This document shows, in pieces, positions 47,101 through 60,668 of a stretch of DNA of 64,000 nt. Every line of letters starts with the position of its first letter. Within the stretch, counting starts at the first letter, position 1. Made by a program: the position numbers and the translations under genes. The notes beneath the pieces are model-generated. The model was not told where the DNA came from. It saw nothing but the letters and a program-made list of their open reading frames with translations, and did not search any database. Source of the DNA: Dasyornis broadbenti (Eukaryota; Chordata; Aves; Passeriformes; Dasyornithidae). The stretch is from NCBI GenBank assembly GCA_013397935.1, contig VZRN01002233.1:1235472-1299471 (forward strand), read 5' to 3'.

Positions 47101-49210
47101 GCCAAGCTCGTTAACAATATAAGTAAAGTAGTACCTCTAGAATGGCTTTGATAATTGATGCATTATAATCTTTGGAGAGTATTTAGTGGTAAACCTGCAG
47201 CCTTCAGACTGAGGTATCAGTGGGATCTGGATACAGGAAAAGTCAGAGAAGAAACATTTCTTTCTTTGCCTCACATTTGCCTTTGTCTGCCTCACTGTCC
47301 TCACATAGCTGAAAAGGTTTGGTTGGTTTGTTTTCTAACTGCATTTTGTCTCTATCAGCTGCAGTTTTTGAGGGAAAAGGATCAGTGCTGCTGCCAGTAC
47401 AGATGAGTGGGAGACTTGGACATGTGCAAAACCTGCTAATTTATGGAACAAAATATCTCTGCTACAACCACTTTCCATACTCTTGGCTGTCTCCTGGTTT
47501 TGATTCTAATTCTCTTTACCTGTTGGAACTCTTTTTGCTTAGGGAGACACTGTCTAATTTTGCTACAAGTAGCAGAGGTTCTTTCCTTCACCCACAATTA
47601 AAATTCAAACTGAGAGAGAAGCCTTGGAATCCTTTTCAGGGCAGACAATGAAAATAAAGCATCACAGGGGAATTGTGCTCTAAAAACTGGAGAAGACAAT
47701 AAATGTTTTATGAAATTCTACATCCTAAGGTCAAACGCAATGCACAAAAAAGGCTTAGGTGCAAACCCACATTGCTGGGAAAACATTTTGTTCTGGTCAG
47801 TCAAAATTTAGAATAGAAAATGCCAGAGCTCTTTTTATCTTGCTGGAAGGAAAAAGGGGCCTGTAGAAAAGAATGTACACTTTCAAAGATTTTTTTTTAT
47901 TATTTTTATTTATTTTTATTTTTTTTTTTTTAGAGTAACAAAGCTTACCTTGGGCACTCGGAGAAAGGAGAAAATCAACTTCTATTTCAAACCTAGAAAT
48001 GCCTGAATCTGCATTAAAGTGCTTAATTTTTACTCACTTTTCCCCCCCTGCTTTCCCAAGTAGCTCAAAAAGGAAACAATAGAGAAGAGCCTGATGCCAA
48101 ACTCTTATTTGTACACTGTTTTTTCTCTTTCCATGCTAAGAGTTTATGGCATAAGCTCCTTCCTTCCACAAGTAAGGAAGTGAAGTCTTGAGGTCCAAGT
48201 ACTGACCTGGGAAGCCCAGTTTGGCGACTTTTCTGCCACAGACTTCCCCTATGACACTGGTCTGTAAAACAAGGACTATAGCACTGCCTTTTCTTGCACA
48301 GAATTTGGAGGATGAATACATTGAGCGTGGGCTGCACTGTCACATTGAAATACAGGTACAGTCAGAGCATGATGAACTTTGTGTGGGACATGAAGTACAG
48401 GAAAAAACCTCCCCACTCCCTCCCCCTCTTAAGGGGCGAATCTGGAGAAGAAACTTGGGCAAAGTGTGAGATTTAGAAACAGCCCCTGAACTTCAGGTGC
48501 CTCATCCAGCCATCCTCACAACACTCCTAACTAGGGGAAGATGCTGAGGGGAGAGAGGGAAAAAGGTTTGCTCAGCTCCATGAGGCTGGAAATGTTTCTT
48601 TCCCCAAAAACCCTTGCCAGACAGCTGCCAGAGACCCCAGGCTGCTGCACAGAAGGGCGGAGAAGCTGCTGTGCCCTGCACATCAGGTCACTCCAGCTGG
48701 ATTTGACGGCAATAGAGCTGCGATTAGCCACCAAAGCAGACGGTCATAAAAATAAACACCCCGTGTGTGTTTGGAGAAGGTTTCCTCCACCCTTGGCTGA
48801 GCTGCCCGCTCCCAGCAGATGGGGGAAGTGAGCCAGAAGGTCGGCTGGGCAGACTGCAAGGCCAACACACACAGCGACAATTACAGTTAGTGGGGCTGTT
48901 TGGAGAAAAAACCATGGTATGCTTTTATTCCTTACTTATTTCACATCTAAACTTTTCCCTCTTGGTGAAAAGTCCACCGCACCTGCAGTAAAATACTGAA
49001 ATTAAAACGACTTGGGCCATCTGGGAAATAAAAAAATGTATGTTCAGTTATTTTCTACTGTAATAATGAGGGAAAATTCGGTGATAACGAGTAGGGTTAT
49101 CTTTCCATCAAGAAACATCCTGGAGTGTGACAGACTCCAGCTCCACCACAGATATCCTGGGCATCTAGATAGGTACCAATTTCTATGTCTCTGCTTCTAT
49201 TTTCCACTGG
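44161..49210. other. Intergenic, no gene recognised
   Basis: Mammals have CALML6 in this interval in convergent orientation to TMEM52. I found no EF-hand coding on either strand. A small CpG cluster lies at 45860-46010 and a T-rich low-complexity run at 47888-47932. Confidence 0.55.
47888..47932 (+). repeat. T-rich low-complexity run
   Basis: Runs of T with a few A bases (TTTATTATTTTTATTTATT type). Confidence 0.9.
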
Positions 49211-49214
49211 TGAA

Positions 49215-49735
49215 CAATTCTGGCATACAGAGGTTGGAAGGGACCTTTGGACATCCCCCAATCCAGCCCCCCCTGCACACTGGGGCCAACCAAAGGAGCT
49301 TATCCTGCTCACTCTGGCCCTGAATTCTCCAAGGATGCAGATCTCACTGCCCCTCTGGGCAACCTGTTCTACTGTCTGACCTCACTTACTGTGAAAATAG
49401 GTTTTGGAATGTTTGAGAGGAATTTCCTGTATTTTGGATTATTCCCACTGCTTCTTACCTTGTAAGCCGGTGCCCAGTAAGAAAAGTCTGCCTCTGTCTT
49501 CTGTGTATTTCCCCCTCAGGTATTTGTACACATTTATAGATCCCTCCTGTACCACCTCATCCTGAGGCCAAAGACTCCCAGCTTGCTCATCCTTCCCTCA
49601 TACGTCAGATGCTTCAATGCCTTAATCATCCAAATATTTAACTCCATCTTTTCTCCAACTTGTCTAAATCATCCAGGAATTTCCCTTGAATTCCAGTGTG
49701 CTGTTTAGTGGATTTCTCCTGACTGTGGGCCTAGA
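49215..49735 (-). mobile_element. CR1 LINE 3' fragment, degraded
   Basis: On the + strand it reads GAGGTTGGAAGGGACC, then GGGCAACCTGTTCTA, TATAGATCCCTCCTGTACC and TCCCTCATACGTCAGATGC, the order of the reverse complement of the CR1 3' region. It is 5'-truncated and mutated, so the LINE lies on the minus strand. No intact reverse transcriptase is present. Confidence 0.85.
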
Positions 49736-52171
49736 ATAAAGAGCTGCAGAAAGCAGAGTGTGTAGCCCCCCGGGAGCTGGATGCCTCTCCCCGTGCCTCC
49801 TACCCTGGCTGACGGTGGTGCCACCTGGGCACAGGGTGATTGCAGGGCTGCCACTGATGCTGCGTCACCTCACAGCCACAGAGTACCCAAGGGGGTGGGA
49901 CAGCAGCCACCTCAGTGTGCCCAAGCGTGGCCCCACGGGAAGGAAACTGCCAAGGGGAAATCAGGGGAAGATGCATTTCCCCTCTTTCCTCTGCTCCACA
50001 TGAACTGTTTAATCAGAAATGGAGAAGCTGCCAGAAAGCAGGGAAAATAAATGCACCTTCCTGCTGCTTTGCATGGGGCTTTGGGGTAGAAGGTGCTACA
50101 GAAACAGCCCTCCTTTGGGAGACCAGGCTTTAGAAGCACAGGAAATTGCCTGGATTATAAAAAGAATATAAAGAATAACACCTTTCCAGGCCAGTAAAGG
50201 AAGAGAGATTTCCCTTCCTTTCTCTAGTTTATCTCATTGTCACCAACAAGAAAACCATATTTCATCAGAGTATCGCCTTGCTCTCCCAGTTTCAATCAAA
50301 ATGGTTATTGATGAAAAATCTTCTGGGAATTGTAGCTAGAGATACTGCAAACCCACTGCTCAGTGCTCTGCCAGAATAATAATAATAATGAAAATTCCAA
50401 GTTTCTCATTGATTCCTACATCTTGATTTCCTAACATATCCCACAATTTTAGGTATAAAACCTACATCCCCAAAATCTCCAAGCTTTAATCAATGTGCAA
50501 GATGCCAGGTAATATGTTAATGTAATTAGACAACACAAAAAATTAGGATAAGGATAATTGAGCTTCTATGGAATTAGTTTGGTCACTTCTTCATCCATTT
50601 ATAATTATAAATCATAAAAGTGCATACAAGTGTCTAATCACCTGATGGCTGTCACATGCAGCCCTTCTTCCTTGTCCCCTCTCATCTGTGTGCTCAGACC
50701 TGCTCCTTTCAGGTGATCCCTTGGTGCCTCTTCCCCTTGTATCTCTGTGCAGTCACTTACCCATGGACCTGTGGTTAATCCTGATGCCCAAGCTGGCTCC
50801 TTTGAGTCTGAAACAACATTCAGAGAAATGAAACTGAAAAAAAAGGGAGTTTCTCATCTGTCTGGAGATGGGGTGGGGGATAGAAGAGGCAACTGCTAGG
50901 TCCAAAAATCAGTCAGATTGTTCTTTATAACATGAGCCCCAAACCACAGGTATGGATAGAGAAGGGTCTTCATATCTGCCTGTCTGAGTTCTAGTGATCC
51001 ATATCTAAAGCTCTGGCTGCATTGTCTTGAACTCAGGGAAGGCTCCAGTATAAAATCTCTGGCACAGGAAGTTCAGCTTCCTCTCCAAATTTCCTTCCTC
51101 CACCTCCTTATATGCAGAATAGCAGGGAACTCACTTCAGCTGTGCCAGTGGGAGAGAAAACTCCTAACACTGTAGAGCAGTTTGAGTTTATGGCCAACAC
51201 CTTCAGCTCAAGCCTTCAAAGGAGGCAACACAGACTAGTGGTTCTTGGTGATAACACTTAATCCCAAAATATCCTCAACTGATGAGCTATATTTTGCTTC
51301 ACCCAGTGCCTCAGCAAACATGATCAACAAGGGTGATACAGTGACCCTTAGTGACATTCATCCCATTTGCCTACTGAAACTCTTATTGATGACAGTGGGC
51401 ATCAATCAAAGGCAGAAAATTTGGTGATCATGTAACTTTGCTACAATTTAAAATTAAGACAAATTGTGGAAAACCATGTTGGATCCAGTCAATGCCTTAG
51501 CTATCACTAATTTTAACAGGCTTCTTTCACTTCCTAGATTTTTATCTAGGCTTTGGTGTCCTCTAAAAACAGCTTGCTAGACTCCAGGCCAAGGGCCAAG
51601 CAGTCCAATTGTCCAGTTTGAGCCCCAAACTAAAACAGGTAGGAAAAATGAGAACAACATTACAGTTAGAAGTTGCTGTGAAATTTGCTGGGAGAATGGC
51701 AATGTCTGAGTGTGGCATGTTAGCAACCTCTGAGGTTTATCTGTAGGAAGAGGATCTGTGGATCTGTGTGCAGAGATCCTCACCAGGATCCCAGAAGCAA
51801 AATGCCATGGAGTGAAGCACTCACCAGGGCTAAACTGCAGTATAGCAAGGCACTGATGAAGCTCATGATGCTTCCAGATCTGGAATCTGCCTGTAGGGCA
51901 CTCTCTGGGATGCGTGGCTCTGCTACCAGTGCACAGTGCGTGCATTCCCTGCAGGAATCCTCTCCTAGCTGAGCAAACCCAGCAGGCTGTTCTTGCAGAG
52001 TGTGACTAAGCTCCACCAAGCAGAGGTTACTCCATCACCTGCCCATTTCCTGAACAGAACATGCTCTGCTGGGGAAGTGAACAGAGGCAGCACCTGCTGC
52101 AGGACCTTCCACAGCACAGCTGGAGCAGACGCCTGCAGAGCTGCAGGGAAAGGGGGAGAGCCCCTGCACAG

Positions 52172-52264
52172 CTCAGTCCCCTCCAGGACAATCCCAGCAC
52201 GGCTCAGGCCCCTCCAGGAGAGCCCCAGAACTGCTCAGCCCTGTCCAGGACAGCCTCTGCACAG
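52172..52264 (+). repeat. 31-bp tandem repeat, three copies
   Basis: Units begin CTCAGTCCCCTCCAGGA, CTCAGGCCCCTCCAGGA and CTCAGCCCTGTCCAGGA at 52172, 52203 and 52234, exactly 31 bases apart. Confidence 0.85.
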
Positions 52265-54446
52265 GCCATTCTGGGCAGTGGTACTGGGAACAGGACAGGG
52301 AGCTCTGGCACCCCCCTGAATGGATTCTTGTTTTCCCCAAGATCTCCCCTCACTCCTCGCTGCCAGACAGAAATATACTGAGCTGGCTCTAGCTGCAGCA
52401 CAGGCTCAGCAAGTGCAGAAAATAACCCAAGGCAGCCCATGCAGACAGAGCAGAACACTGCCCTTGGTTCCTCTCTGACAGCTTTCCCAGGAGACACGTG
52501 TTTCCAACATCCAGCCTCCCGCCAGGCTGGAAAAATGCCACACTCTGAAAGCCAGGGGAGTCACCTCAGTGCCCAATGCAGTGGGTTGCTCTGGGCAGCA
52601 GTGCAGGGTTAAAATCCACAAGTCACTTGCTATTTCATGTAAGAAAACAGAAGAGCAAAAGAGTCATTGAGTTTCAGTCCCATCCAGATGCTCAAAGTAA
52701 GGGAATAATAAATAATAAATAGGAGTAGCATCAATTTCAAATGCCAAAGGGGGATGATGTCTCTGGATGCATTTCTGCTGACTGGTGCATATTAAGAAAC
52801 CACAGAGTGCTTTTAGCTTTGACTCCAACATTAATTTTGGCAGCGGAAAGAGGTTTTATTAAAAGTACTGAAAATGTCATTCATCTTTATTCGTATTACA
52901 TTTGTTACAAGGATTTAAACCCCAGTATGGAACTATGGGGAGAAGAAAAAATTGAAATTGACTCATATGATCATAAAAATAAATGAAACTCTAAACATGT
53001 TTTAAATAGTAAGAAATACATTTGGGTATTATATTTCTAATACTGGAAGGTGGTATTGATATTATCTGTTTTTCAAGGCTTTTTTTGTTCTAAGGTGTTC
53101 TTTTTGAATCCCTTACAAACGAAATTATTTGTAGGTATATTATGAAGGTAGCCTGTACTCCATAGGGAAAAAAAGAAATAAAATGTGGGAATGTGAAGAA
53201 TTGAAACCATTCAATTATTATTTCTAAATATTAAATTGAAAGGAAACAAAACTATTCTTTAACATACTAGCCAGTAATGTAAGATGTTCAAAATACTGCT
53301 GTAAGTCAATTTTTAAAAAATTCTCACCATGTCTTTTGTCTATTTTAGTTAAGTGCTGAAAAGCGGATTGATAATGCTGGATCTTTTCTAGGATGTTCCT
53401 AAGCTGAAGTTAGTGGGCATCTGAGTTACTTGCAGTCTAGGACCCCTCAACTGAAATCCAGATTTTTCTGCTGCTGCTCCATTACCAACGCAAATCCCTA
53501 CTGGTGCCACTGTGGCAGAAGTCACAAAAGCCCAATGGCCTTTATGTTTTATCGGATTGGTATAATAAACATCAGAAATGTAACAGCACAACTCCACCTC
53601 AACACACACTGGCAACACTGGGGCTCTGTTGCTGAGCTTTCGTAGGTGAGAAAAGGGTATTTCATGTTGCTCACCGTGTAATATAAAAGCTGGTTTCCAG
53701 CTGTTACAGTTCTTGAGTAAAAATGGCTTTAATCAAGCATCAAAACCCAACACACAATAATCACCTACAAGTAGATTTTATTCTCAGGTCTGAAACTAGT
53801 TTGTTCAGTGAGTGAAAAGTCAAAGATTTTTAGAGAACACTGGGTTTTTATGGGTTTTCTTCCTAGTTTTGTGTTTATTCATGATAATGTTATCACTGGG
53901 AAAAGGGGGTGGTTTATGTTACTTTGAGTATCTATTTTTAATGTATTTCTTATATCTTTAAAATTTTTCAGTCCAAACCTGTTTGTGTTTTAAGGTTTAT
54001 AAAAATATTTCCCATCAAAATTATTTCTTCAACAAATATTTTGGCTTGACTAAGCAAAAATATACATGCAGGGGGGCTTATTTTTTCCCCACTATATGTA
54101 ATTGTCTTTGTATAAAAACTAAATTTCACACTGTTTATTTACTGAAACATTCATTCAGCCTCTGAAAATCAGACTGTGGCTGTTAGTACTTTGTCAGTTC
54201 TCTTGAGCAATGGCTTAAGAGATGGTACACTTTATATATGTTTTGTTTTGCTGCTTGGAAACATGAATTTTATAAATATGTTCTTTTTAACAGCTCCTCA
54301 CAAGAAAGGGTTTTGTAGAATCAGGATCTTTGCTGACAGATGGTTTGAGCTTTGGGATCTTTACTGTAACAGATCCCAAAGGTCACAAGAAAGTTCTCTT
54401 TTTTGTAAATTTAGAATCCAGCCCCTTGCTCAAAGGACATGAACTT

Positions 54447-54863
54447 TCAGAGACAGAAGTGTAGAGCTTGGTTGGAAAGTCTTTCATTCTGAGCAGCAAC
54501 TGAACTGTATTTTGCTTGGTCCCAGTACATTTTCCCAAAGAAATACTTATTTTTGGGGTACAGGATGTAACCATCGCTGAACCTAATCACTTTATTACCT
54601 ACTGCAATTAAATTAATAACTACTGAACTTTCTAAGCACACCTTATCCTTTTTCTCTATGGCACTTAGGCTTTGTTTAACTTCACACAGATTCTCCAAGG
54701 ACTGTGGTACAAGTCCCCTGGCCATGAATATTTTTGTTTTATTACTGCAGTTTTTGTTTTCTGGATTCTGGAATCTTGCAGCAGCACTGAAGTTCTTCTT
54801 CAGTTGCAGGTCGGGCTCTTTGACAGAACAGAAATGGTTGGTAGCAGCTTCCCTAGGACACAC
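54447..54863 (-). other. Unassigned 138-codon open frame
   Basis: The minus strand is open for 138 codons in DNA of about 40% GC, with ATG at 54863-54861 and TGA at 54449-54447. The protein has mixed composition with no signal peptide or membrane span (for example NKVIRFSDGYILYPKNKYFF). I do not recognise it. No promoter, splice context or neighbouring exon supports it, so it may be chance or an old retrocopy. Confidence 0.2.
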
Positions 54864-54874
54864 ACCTAGGGAAG
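54848..54874. repeat. Perfect 10-bp inverted repeat with 7-base loop
   Basis: CTTCCCTAGG and CCTAGGGAAG flank ACACACA. It could form a hairpin in DNA or RNA; no uridine run follows and no function is apparent. Confidence 0.8.
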
Positions 54875-56875
54875 TGTGCCCACTTCTATGTCAAGGATGG
54901 AAGAATGGCATGGAAGCTCTATGAGAATCTGACACAAAGCAAGGTAAGCAAATTTTTCCTTTTCTTTCTTGCCTTTGAAGGTATTTCAAACTTCACCACA
55001 GGTCTGGTGTGTCTGACATCACGGAAAGTTTAGTAACTAGGCTGGATTCTCAGTGTGGATTCTAAACTCCCAGCATCTCCCAGGTCCCAGTTGTTTTTCT
55101 GTTAGTTGCTCAATGAACCCCTTGAGGAAAGTCCCTTTAAACGGGGAAATATGAGGGGCTTTAAACTTTTACTCAAACTGCTTGATCAGCATTCATGAAA
55201 CAGAAATGTTACTTACTTAAAGGAAGATCTACATGGGTGCAGTTGGTTGTGTGTGTTTATAGATGTGTGTACACATACACACTGCAGACCTTGATTTCTA
55301 AGATTATTATAACAATTCCCCTTGTTGCTATATTATTTTCCAGGAGCACTAAAGGACTTTTAAAAGGCAAGCTACAGCTTGCAAGTTTAAAGGTACAGCA
55401 AAAAATGTAAACTCACAACAAATACCTGAGGAATACAAAGGAAAACCAGAATAATCCTCAGCACACTGAAAAGAACACTGACACAATTCTGATCATAGGA
55501 AAAAGCACTCAGAGGTATTCTTCTGGCTCTCTCAATATGGATTTGTATAAGTAGAATGAAAAAAAAATGTAGAATTAGTGTTTGTTAAGTGCATAAACAT
55601 GCTCAGACCAACCTTAAGACACCTCTTTATGTCTCAAGGTTGGAAGACAAAAAAGTTCAGAACAGAGCCTACTCACAGCAGAGAAGTTCAGTATTTTGTT
55701 GAATAAGTATCCATATAGATTACCAAAGTCTGTATTTGTATCACACTGTAGGATTGTATCACAGTATAAAATCATGTGTTGACTGCAAGGAACAGTAGAT
55801 CCAGGTTCAAGCAACCCCAACATTTCATCTCCCTTCTTTCCGTAAAGTGCTGGGTGTTGGTGGCTAAATAATTTCACATCATTCTGCATCAGCTTCCTAT
55901 GTCTAAGAAAACAGTATTGAATTTTTTTGGCTTTGCAAAATGCTTCAAGTTATGCTAAATATAGGAACTAGGAATAGATGTGTATTATTGTTGAAGTCAG
56001 TGATACCTGTGGCATTTTTTTTAATGGGTCATTTTTAAGGGAATGAGAACAAGGTTTTTCCCTGGAAATAAAAGCACCAGCAACCAGAATTTGTGAGAAA
56101 AGAGGACTAGAATTTGTGAGAAAATGGGACTAGAGAAAATGCCTTTTAGGACATGTAGCGCAGTGTGTCCTGTTTCAATCCTGCCGCTGTTGAGGATGAG
56201 CTATTCAAAGCCAGTCATGTAACACACATTATGATAACATTACCAGTGACACATCCAGGAAAGCCGTGGGCCTTCACAACTGTGCTACTTCACTTACACA
56301 GCAATGGACTTTTCCAAAGGATTTTGAAGTGACTTGCAAAGTCTCTCAACGATTCTGAATTAACTGCTCTTGAACCTGTTTCACCCATCCTAATAATGCA
56401 TCCTAATTCTCTCCATACAAAGGAGTTCAGGATCATCTTCCATGACTCTTAATTAGAAACTCAGGTGTATGGACTTTCCTGCCTTTTCATCCTAATTGAC
56501 ATGGAGACTCTCAAAACCAGTTCCCCTTACTTTAAAACCTTGTCAATTATATTCTCTGCAGACTAACACAGTTTTGCTAATTTTATGTGATGTTCTCAGA
56601 AGTCGTTTAAAATAACTCTTTTGTTCCATAATAATAGGGAAACTGAAAGAAACTGTGAGAATGCAGAATGTAACTAAGGAGACTGAGCTACTCCTACTTT
56701 TTGCTCTGCCTGGCTTCACTGAGAATTTCTATTCAGTTTGCTTTTACTTATTTATTTTCTCTAATGAATGATCTTGATATTCTGCTACCTGGGTCCTTCC
56801 TCAGAAGGCAACAGTGATGATTGTCATCCAGTTGTTAAAGAAGTGGCAAATAACAGCAGGTTGGAACAGCTCTGA

Positions 56876-56921
56876 ATAAAGCTTTAAAAAATAAAACAAT
56901 AGTAAAAAAAAAAAAAAGAGT
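56876..56921 (+). repeat. AATAAA-bearing A-rich tract, possible retrocopy tail
   Basis: AATAAAGC and AAATAAAAC are followed by an uninterrupted A run at about 56906-56919. This arrangement resembles the poly(A) tail of a retroposed transcript, but no parent gene was recognised upstream. Confidence 0.35.
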
Positions 56922-59900
56922 TCAGAATAGACTCAGGATTGAAGCATAGCTGAAATTTGAACACTGCATAAGCTTCCTTTAATTTTGATGCAATGTCAGG
57001 AGAAACGAGAGTTCTGCTTTTCTTTAGGGACCAAATGGAGAACTTCAAACTAATTCAAAAATCACGTGAGTGTCTCCTTGGATCTCTCCAGGGTTCACAG
57101 AATGCACTCTACAGCCATCAAAGGATACAAAGGCAGACAAAATATTATGGAATGGGAAATGGTGCTGGTGTGATTCTGGAATATGAGGTGGAGGTTTGAG
57201 TCAGTCTATTACAAACACTTATCTGAAGTTACAAAGAAAGGAGGCAAAACATCTTTATTTATTATTTCAGCAGTATTCTTACACCGTTTGAAGAGCTATG
57301 CGATTTTGAGAAGTACTGATTTTTCACCCTTTTTAAGAAAGCATAATTTATACCTGTTTGGTGACAGTTATTCTTTCAGAGACCAGGAACATCTTGAGTT
57401 ACCATAAGAATGGTACAATATTTTCACTCAGATATCAATATGTGAATTTTGATTATAACAATGCTATTTGTATGCAAAAATTAATTATTTTAAGAAGTGA
57501 AATTGCCCAAAGGTTCATCTAACTCAGGATGCTCCCTACAAAGGGGTTAATGTCAGCTGATTGAGAAAAAAGTGCAAGAAATTTTGCAACAGAGAACTAT
57601 GGAGCAACTTTATTACAGAGGTTTTCTTTAGCCCTAACCCGGGAACAAAACTGCTACTTCAAAGCGGACCTAACAAAAAACCATAATATTCAGGTTTTTG
57701 AATTATCTATACCAGATCCTCAGGGATTCACAGGTATCTTCAGCTAAACTTTTAGTTACAAACAATATTTTTGCAGCATATAGAAACACATAAACTCATA
57801 TCTGATAAGTCCACTTATTTCTGGTGATTTGCACACTCATCCACTGAGCACTACAAACTAGGGTAGTTGATGGACCTGTGTGCCCATACAAAAAAAAATT
57901 AAGATTAAAATTGCAAATTTAAAAAATAAAGATAATGCCTGTGCAGTAGCTTCCAGCACAGGATTACATGAGGACAGCAGAATAAATCACCTTATTGCAC
58001 ACAACAATGTGGGATTCTTCTGACAGGTTTTAAAATGCAGCAAAACTGATTTGTCCAGTGAGATTTACAAACCAAACCAAACCAAAGCCCACCCGCCCCA
58101 GATGGAACAACCCTCCCCTCTGTAAACAACCATTTCCAATCTTCAGGATCCCTCCCTATAATAGCAGTGTAACTGAACATCAATCAGATTTCTCAGTGGA
58201 GAATAAGATATAATTAAGTCACTGGATCAAAAACAGGAACTATTGCAACAGTTGTATTTTTACAAAAGGATAGGTGTGGTGAAAGCATTAGCTGTGTGCA
58301 TATGTGCTATAAACACTTCTGATCCAGTTTCCTTACCCAGATTCCACGGATTTGAAGACTTGGCAGAGCACAACACCTGTGGACAGAAATTCTCTTTAGC
58401 TCTCATAAAACAGAGAATGCATAAAAATTAAAATGCAAGAAAAAACCCAGAGATTCCTAGGAGAGGATAAGATCCGAATATGTATCATATAAAAAAAAAA
58501 AAACCAAAACCAAACCATGTTTAGTTATTAGAATTGCACTACCAGTAAAAGTATGTAAGAGAAATATAAGGAAGAAATGCAATATCTGGATGATAAGAAC
58601 GTACAATGGGAAAAAAGCATGCATTAGTTTATAATGATATAATTTATAATGATATAATTTATTATATCATTAATTCACACTACGATTGTTCCAGTCCAAT
58701 AATAAAATCTCAATGCAGCTATTTTCTCAAAGAAACAAAATGTGATTTACTATTTGTTATCAACCCCATAATGTTTTTTTTTTTCATCACACAGATTTCT
58801 TTTTCTGTATGATCCAATCCTAGCTGAAAATTTTACACAAAATCTCATAAGACTTAGAAATTTTCCTTTGTAAAACAAGGATTTTTCTTATTTTTTAAAA
58901 AATCTTTTATACATAGGACCTTTTTTTTTCCCCTTAATGTAGTACATGGTCATTCTTTTCCACGCAAATTGTGGTGTATTCCCAAAAGGATATTTTAATC
59001 TCTGCTAAACCTAAAAGCAATCTCTAACTAGAAAAATCAATAATTTTTTTAAAAAATCATGCAACTTGCCTACTATAAATCTCCCCGAGATTTAATGACT
59101 AAAATATTGTGTGTAGCTGCTTTTGAAATCTGTAGGCAACTCTGCAAATATCTAATGAACTTGTAGTGTTTCTTAAGTTCTTAGATTTAATCAGTATTTT
59201 CCAGATGGGGATGCTGGATGAATCTCTAGCCTCAAGAACACTGACATCCCATTTGCATACAATGTGGTTCCACAGATTTTAATAGGATAATTCCTGTCCA
59301 CATTTCAGGGGTAGAACAGAAGTTTCCCCTTGGTTACTGGAAGGAATATAAGCAATTTGGGACACTAATTCAAGAACAATTTATTCTAATTTCAGTAAAT
59401 TTCTTATTTTGTTATTTGTAAATCTCAGGGTGATGAATTAAAGCTTTAGTGCATCATAAAGGCTATTTAAAAGCAAACATTTGATTATTTAAAAATCAAA
59501 GGCTTAACCACACTAGGATGTAATAGTTTTTCATAACAGACAACCTGAATAATAGCCAAACCACTTTTCTACCGTTTAATTGGCAAACCTGCTCCTCCTC
59601 TTACTATTTAAAGGTAACCACACCTCCCTTCAGAAAGCATGACAGAAGGAACATTTCAGTTTAAATTCTAGGGAAGCAAGAATCTACTGGGGGAAGAGTT
59701 TGCAGAAAAAGACATTAATAACCTGTTGTTGTTGTTTTTTGTTGAGCTTTGTAGGGGCTTTTATTTCATTACAATATATTCTTGCTAGATAGGTTTTAAT
59801 TGAACATTGGCTATAATGCTGTGGGTTGCTTTACTTTTTACTATCAACCTACTTCAGTTTTCAAGTAATCTCACCACCTTTTAACAAGATATAAACAAAT

Positions 59901-60270
59901 ACTGGGAAAACCCCCCAGATTCAGACCTGTGACAGTAGGAAAAGTGATGCAATACTGTATCTATACTTACTTTTGAGTATTAATTAGGGTTTCAGTATAC
60001 GAGTTCTGGTGTAAAATTATTCAATTTCTTTGGCCTGGCCTGGTTTACATGAGGTCCCGTCTGTAAGACAGAAATTGCAATTTTTATGCTCCCTTATAAA
60101 TTTTTTTCTACTTTCTCTTTCATGCAAACCCTTCCAAAGCACTGATGGATGCTGTGAGGAGAATATGAAAAGAAGGCTCTGGAAACTTCAGCTGTATGAG
60201 TACCTCTATAAGCAAACCTGGAAAAAAGAAGTTCTAAGCTACAGAGTTTCTGCTTGTCAGGTTCCTGAGG
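56922..60270. other. AT-rich intergenic DNA
   Basis: No gene recognised. Short AT repeats (58620-58672) and A runs (58489-58503) are the only structure seen. Confidence 0.55.
58620..58672. repeat. AT-rich direct and inverted repeat
   Basis: The unit TATAATGATATAATT occurs twice, followed by the inverted TTATATCATTAA. It can fold into an AT cruciform. Confidence 0.7.
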
Positions 60271-60271
60271 G

Positions 60272-60668
60272 AAAGATCACAGAACCACAGATTTGTTAGG
60301 GTTGGAAGGGCCCTCCGGAAATCATCCTGTCCAACCCCTGGCCAAGGCAAGATCACCTGGAACAGATGAAAGAGTAACGTGTCGAGGTGGGTTTAGAATG
60401 TCTCCAGAAAAGGAGACTCCACGCCCTCCCTGCGCAGCTGCTCCCTGCCACCCTCATGGAAAGAAGCTCTTCCTCATGTTGGGGCGGAACTTCTGGTTTA
60501 GTTTACAGTCGTTGCTCCTCATCCTGTCGCTGGGCACCGCTGAAGAGTCTGGCACCATTCTCTGACACCCCTCGGAGATATTTTTATTCATTAATGAGAT
60601 TCCCCCTCATCCTCTCTTCTCCAGACTAGCCAGGCCCAGCTCCCGCAGTCTCTCCTCACACAATGATA
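60272..60668 (-). mobile_element. CR1 LINE 3' fragment
   Basis: On the + strand it reads ATCACAGAACCACAG, GGGTTGGAAGGGCCCTCCGG, then CTCTTCCTCATGTTGGGGCG, GAAGAGTCTGGCACCATT, GAGATTCCCCCTCATCC and AGCCAGGCCCAGCTCCCGCA. This is the reverse complement of a CR1 3' end, better preserved than the copy at 49.2 kb. It ends roughly 100-150 bases before the CpG island begins. Confidence 0.93.

Larger units (their letters stand above)
49736..56870. other. Intergenic, no gene recognised
   Basis: Unique-looking DNA that becomes AT-rich after 52.7 kb. It holds a triple 31-bp repeat at 52172, a minus-strand open frame at 54447-54863 and a perfect hairpin at 54848-54874, described separately. Confidence 0.5.
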
